Assembly: GCF_004331435.1 (NCBI RefSeq)
Contig: NZ_SJKA01000022.1
Location: 1 to 64,000, forward strand
DNA from: Kribbella sindirgiensis
Lineage (GTDB): Bacteria; Actinomycetota; Actinomycetes; Propionibacteriales; Kribbellaceae
Direction: 5' to 3'
Length of the DNA: 64,000 bases
Shown here: piece by piece, positions 61,290 through 64,000 of the stretch
Layout of the letters: each line of letters opens with the position of its first letter
Numbering within the stretch: the first letter of the stretch is position 1
Notes under the pieces: model-generated
What the model was told of the DNA's origin: nothing
What the model saw: the letters and a program-made list of their open reading frames with translations, nothing else
Database searches by the model: none
Made by a program: the position numbers and the translations under genes

Positions 61290-61582
61290 GCGGCCACCTT
61301 CCCCTCGTTGATCTGCCACTGCTCCCACGTCAGCGTCGGCACGACGACGCGATCGTTGTACTCGCGCCGGCTCTCGCTGGTCAGGTGAAGCAAGTCGCCC
61401 ACCTCGCAGGGGTAGACGCGGCTCTCGACCTTCACGACTCCGCGGCGGGAGCCAATGGAGTCCATCTGGCGCCGGCGCTTGGACTGCGCCCGGCCCAACG
61501 CCTTGTCGGCGTCGCGCTCGTCGGCCCAGCCACGCTTCCCGCAGGCACATCTCTCGAACGCCACCACCTTCTTGCCCGCCAT
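61286..61582 (-). CDS. Small phage zinc-ribbon-like protein
   Basis: A 98-aa protein from ATG 61582. It starts with a CACGKRGW Cys pair, then a basic helix (ADKALGRAQSKRRRQ), then VYPCEVGDLLHLTSESRREY with Cys and His. The order Cys pair, basic helix, Y-x-C, H-L-T-S recurs in many small actinophage proteins. Likely zinc binding; function unknown. Three bases separate it from the preceding gene. Confidence 0.6.
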   Translation of the reverse strand: MAGKKVVAFERCACGKRGWADERDADKALGRAQSKRRRQMDSIGSRRGVVKVESRVYPCEVGDLLHLTSESRREYNDRVVVPTLTWEQWQINEGKVAA

Positions 61583-61585
61583 CGC

Positions 61586-62071
61586 CTAGTCCTCCTTCGT
61601 CTTCCAGATCGGACCCCAGTTCGGGGGCTCCTGACCGGGGTTGTCTCTGAACCACTGGATGCGTCGCTCGAGTTCGGCGTTCTTGCCGCCCTTCAAGGCG
61701 ATCTCCGCGGCCTCGCGCGCCTTCTTGCGCGTGATGTAGTACGCGGCCGGCGTGCCGTTGAAGATCGGCAAGGTCCAGCTCTTGAACGTCTCGTGCGTCG
61801 CGGTCGAGTAGACGAGCTGCAACGCAGCGTCCGTGGCCTGCTTCTCGGTGGCGTACCAACCGAGCGCAACCTGATTCGACCGCGCCTCGTTCGGACTCAG
61901 ATGCCCGGTGGGGTGGTACAGCTGGCCGACCACCGTGAACTTCGCCCGCTCCATCACGATCTCGAGCGCCGTATCCAGCGCCGCCTTCGCGGCCTCGGTC
62001 ATGTCCTCGTGATCCTGGTCCAACGTCTCGACCATCCGCTCCACTTGCTTCTTCGTGAAGGTGATCGCCAA
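61586..62071 (-). CDS. Phage protein of unknown function with TTG start
   Basis: A 161-aa protein. The start is TTG at 62071 with AGGAG six to seven bases upstream; a nearby ATG at 62075 is out of frame. Helical N-terminus (TKKQVERMVETLDQDHEDMTEAAKAALD) and a basic C-terminal half (YYITRKKAREAAEIALKGG). No family recognised. Confidence 0.6.
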   Translation of the reverse strand: MAITFTKKQVERMVETLDQDHEDMTEAAKAALDTALEIVMERAKFTVVGQLYHPTGHLSPNEARSNQVALGWYATEKQATDAALQLVYSTATHETFKSWTLPIFNGTPAAYYITRKKAREAAEIALKGGKNAELERRIQWFRDNPGQEPPNWGPIWKTKED

Positions 62072-62089
62072 ACATCTCTCCTCTCACAA

Positions 62090-62119
62090 GGGAGGGAGCC
62101 AGTCGCCTGACTCCCTCCC
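62090..62119 (-). terminator. Hairpin between phage genes
   Basis: GGGAGGGAG (62090-62098) and CTCCCTCCC (62111-62119) are perfect inverted repeats with a 12-nt loop, in the only sizeable gap (62072-62134) of the block. On the minus strand it follows the 217-aa gene and precedes the TTG-start gene. A partial terminator or RNA-processing site is likely. Confidence 0.5.
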
Positions 62120-62134
62120 ACACTCACAGTCGGA

Positions 62135-62788
62135 TCACCAGAAGCGCGGCTGCTCCGGCAGGAACTCCTCCGCGCCGACCGACACGACCAGCGCGCCGTG
62201 CTCGGCGACCAGCCCCTTCGTCTCGCTCGTGTAGTCGTCCTCCAGGGGCGGGAGACGCCACGCGCCATGGATGTTCGAGCGCGGATAGAAGCCGGCGTGC
62301 AGCACCGTAACCACCGACCCGTGGGGTAGCTCGTCGAGCACCTTGGCGTCCTTGACGTAGAACGGAAGCAGCTCGGCCAGGCTCTCGGTCAGCGGCTCCG
62401 GCGTCTGCTCGATCGCGGCGATCTCCTTGACGGTGATGTGATAGCCCGTCTGGCCGACCGCGACCGTGTACGGCTGCCCGTGTCCTCGGTTGATGCGGAC
62501 CAGCTTGGCGGTCGTGCCGTTGTAGCTGCTCGCCCTCCCGTCGAAGAACCGCTGCATGATCTGCACCGTGTCGCCCACGGCGACGAACGGGCCGAGGATC
62601 TCGGGGTTCAGCACTGTCATCGGCCGGCCTTTGCTGGCGATGTAGTTCACGGTGAACTCTGGCGTCGAGTAGGCGGCCTGGAATCCATTCTCGGTGCGCA
62701 CGTAGGTGCGTCCCCCCGCCTGCACCTGAGCGCCAGCCGGCAGCGCCTCCAGTCCTTCACGATCCATGACGATGATCGGGTCGTTCAC
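62135..62788 (-). CDS. Phage protein of unknown function
   Basis: A 217-aa acidic protein from GTG 62788, overlapping the upstream stop (GTGA). It has a beta-rich N-terminal region (GGRTYVRTENGFQAAYSTPEF) and GQTGYHITVKEIAAIEQTP. No recognised domain, signal peptide or helix. Confidence 0.6.
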   Translation of the reverse strand: MNDPIIVMDREGLEALPAGAQVQAGGRTYVRTENGFQAAYSTPEFTVNYIASKGRPMTVLNPEILGPFVAVGDTVQIMQRFFDGRASSYNGTTAKLVRINRGHGQPYTVAVGQTGYHITVKEIAAIEQTPEPLTESLAELLPFYVKDAKVLDELPHGSVVTVLHAGFYPRSNIHGAWRLPPLEDDYTSETKGLVAEHGALVVSVGAEEFLPEQPRFW

Positions 62789-63582
62789 GCTGCGTCTCCT
62801 CTCACGATGGTCAGCGGGCCGAAGTGCTCCTTGACCCCTTCGTAGGTGTTGTGCAGGATCCCCTCGGCGAGTCGCCGCTCCGCGCGCTCGACGGCGGCCA
62901 GTCGATCACCTGGACTGTTGTCGCCTGCGATTGCGTACGAGTCGCCGGCAGGCGCACGTAGCCACGTGTCGCCGTCTTCGTCCACGACCTCCAGCGGCAG
63001 CCCCTGCTTGAAAATCACCGGCTCGCCCGTCACAGCCGCATGCTCTCGCGCCTCTCTGACCTCCTCGGCCCCGCCCGCGAACTCGTTCGGCTCAGCCGTG
63101 GCCTCGACCACCGCAGTCAGGTCAGCCTCGGCGTTGCGCTTCAGCACCGTGCTCGGTCGGTCGTCGAGCTGCGGGTTGTGTTCGAGGTGGTGCATCAGGA
63201 AGAAGCAGTGCCACGCCACCGCGGCGAGGTGGCTCACGCCCGGCCGGAGGTTCCAGTCCTCGTCGTAGATCGGGTTGTCGTCCTCGCCGATCAGCCCGGC
63301 TTCGCGGTAGATCGTGCCGTCGTAGTCCTCGCCGTTCTTGAAGGCGTAGTAGTGCCGCTCCAGCGCGGCCATCGACAGCGAGAACCGGTAACCATTCCGC
63401 CAGTTGTCGAGGCCGTTCTTCTGCTCGTACTTGGTCGAGCCAAGGCCGTATCGGTAGGCCAACTCCAGCATGGGGCCGGCCGGGATCTGGTCGAAGCGGG
63501 CGAGCTTGTCGCCCTTCGCTCCTCCGGTCTCGGATGTCACCCGAACCTCGCCGGCCTGCATCGCCCGCACTGCCTCCGTCAC
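62785..63582 (-). CDS. dATP/dGTP diphosphohydrolase-like protein (DUF5664 domain)
   Basis: A 265-aa phage protein from GTG 63582. The N-terminal half carries the DUF5664 pattern: GGAKGDKLARFDQIPAGPMLELAYRYG, then KYEQKNGLDNWRNGYRFSLSMAALERHYYAFKNGED, and SHLAAVAWHCFFLMHHL. The domain is annotated in Pfam as the N-terminal part of a phage dATP/dGTP diphosphohydrolase. The acidic C-terminal half (about 150-265) is unrecognised and may be a fused accessory part. Likely acts on the deoxynucleotide pool. Confidence 0.75.
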   Translation of the reverse strand: MTEAVRAMQAGEVRVTSETGGAKGDKLARFDQIPAGPMLELAYRYGLGSTKYEQKNGLDNWRNGYRFSLSMAALERHYYAFKNGEDYDGTIYREAGLIGEDDNPIYDEDWNLRPGVSHLAAVAWHCFFLMHHLEHNPQLDDRPSTVLKRNAEADLTAVVEATAEPNEFAGGAEEVREAREHAAVTGEPVIFKQGLPLEVVDEDGDTWLRAPAGDSYAIAGDNSPGDRLAAVERAERRLAEGILHNTYEGVKEHFGPLTIVRGDAA

Positions 63583-63827
63583 GCCGCAGCCCTCCTTACC
63601 TCGTACCGACCCTTGCCGGTCAGCTCGATCACGTGCGCCTTCGCGCCGTGGCTGGTCGCCTCCTGCTTGCCGGTGCGCTGCACCAGTCCCGCCTTGCGGA
63701 GCGCGGTGAACGTCGGCGCCCACGAGTTCACGTACGCCTGGCGGCGAGTCACGAACTTGTCGACCGTCTGCGGTCCCTCGTCAGCCAGCGCCTTCAGTAC
63801 GACGCCGGCCTTCTCGGTCAGGGTCAC
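63579..63827 (-). CDS. Small winged-helix protein
   Basis: An 82-aa protein from GTG 63827. The helix-turn-helix core is TVDKFVTRRQAYVNSWAPTFTALRKAGLVQRTG, followed by a wing (KAHVIELTGKGRYEV). The fold resembles MarR-like or phage winged-helix regulators. Coupled to both neighbours. It could regulate this operon. Confidence 0.65.
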   Translation of the reverse strand: MTLTEKAGVVLKALADEGPQTVDKFVTRRQAYVNSWAPTFTALRKAGLVQRTGKQEATSHGAKAHVIELTGKGRYEVRRAAA

Positions 63828-64000
63828 GCAGCCACCTGGTCGGCCAGGTAGATCCGCCCGTCGAAGTCCGCCCGTCGCCGATCCGTGTCGGACGCGATGC
63901 TCTCGCGGTCCAGTGCTCCCTTGATCGAGTCAGCGTGCCTGCGCCGGGAACTCTTGGTGCAGCCGCCGACGTACATCAGCAGGTCCGCCAAGAACAGCGC
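63824..64000 (-). CDS. Partial phage gene cut by the window edge
   Basis: An open frame enters from the right edge and ends at TGA 63824-63826, overlapping the next GTG (GTGA). The visible 58 residues (ALFLADLLMYVGGCTKSSRRRHADSIKG-type, then an Asp/Arg-rich tail) show no recognised domain. The start lies outside the window. Confidence 0.55.
   Translation of the reverse strand, partial: ALFLADLLMYVGGCTKSSRRRHADSIKGALDRESIASDTDRRRADFDGRIYLADQVAA

Larger units (their letters stand above)
56602..64000. mobile_element. Left end of an integrated phage-like element at tRNA-Leu
   Basis: From the 3' end of tRNA-Leu rightwards every gene is on the minus strand, small, tightly packed and phage-like (serine integrase, HNH endonuclease, nucleotidase, DUF5664, winged helix, zinc-ribbon proteins). 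The element continues beyond base 64000, so attR, structural genes and immunity genes are not seen. It could be a prophage or an integrative element; the gene types favour an actinophage early region. Start of the element is taken as the integrase/tRNA overlap. Confidence 0.8.

Noticed and set aside
62041-62075. ATG at 62075 as start of the gene ending at 61586
   Set aside because: It is out of frame with the coding sequence; the TTG at 62071 is in frame and has AGGAG at suitable distance.
62785-63582. Evidence for a 2-aminoadenine (Z) genome phage
   Set aside because: DUF5664 proteins also occur in ordinary phages, and no PurZ or DatZ gene is visible in the window.

Overview
The window is high-GC actinobacterial DNA. 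Mycothiol biosynthesis (mshC), an actinobacterial trio of SCO1664-family, DUF3090 and MSMEG_4193-family genes, an F420-dependent LLM oxidoreductase, many GTG starts and likely leaderless genes all point to this. Gene content and codon style resemble Kribbella or another nocardioid/propionibacterial genus, but that genus guess is inference. About 56.5 kb is ordinary chromosome. The last 7.4 kb is the left end of an integrated phage-like element that enters at a tRNA-Leu gene and runs off the window.

Left part (1-20.2 kb): a RecB/Cas4-like nuclease; a MacB-type ABC ATPase and FtsX permease pair; a glycerol locus made of an IclR-family regulator (gylR-like), one glycerol kinase, and a divergent glpF-glpK-glpD operon with a second glycerol kinase. 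A good sigma-70-like promoter and a 19-bp palindromic operator candidate lie in front of glpF. Then come a VOC protein, a 1142-residue NACHT-type STAND NTPase that looks like a solo bacterial NLR defence gene, an esterase/SGNH-hydrolase pair, and an ECF sigma factor coupled to a membrane-anchored partner.

Middle (20.2-42 kb): an oligopeptide/nickel-type ABC importer operon (oppC-oppA-oppB-oppD-oppF, with a perfect hairpin between oppA and oppB), another solute-binding lipoprotein, a HAD phosphatase, a PAC2 protein, an L,D-transpeptidase with a secreted partner, mshC, the SCO1664/DUF3090/histidine-phosphatase trio, corA, uppP coupled to an LLM oxidoreductase, an aldo/keto reductase, DUF5703, and a MarR-regulated ABC exporter.

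Right chromosomal part (42-56.5 kb): a 29-bp-period tandem repeat, a DUF222/HNH endonuclease gene, an internally deleted methyltransferase remnant, an alpha/beta hydrolase, GNAT, MFS with a divergent LysR regulator, small membrane proteins, a GH106-like glycosidase, an M20 peptidase, a Rieske lipoprotein with a DUF6529 membrane protein, a VOC protein, an MDMPI/DinB-fold protein, and tRNA-Leu(GAG).

Element (56.6-64 kb): a large serine integrase whose last codons lie inside the 3' end of the tRNA gene. It is preceded by a one-way chain of small phage genes (HNH endonuclease, 5'-nucleotidase-like HAD protein, dATP/dGTP-diphosphohydrolase-like DUF5664 protein, winged helix, several unknowns), most of them linked by 4-bp ATGA/GTGA stop-start overlaps. 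No intergenic stretch exceeds about 230 bp, and the larger ones are described as separate features.
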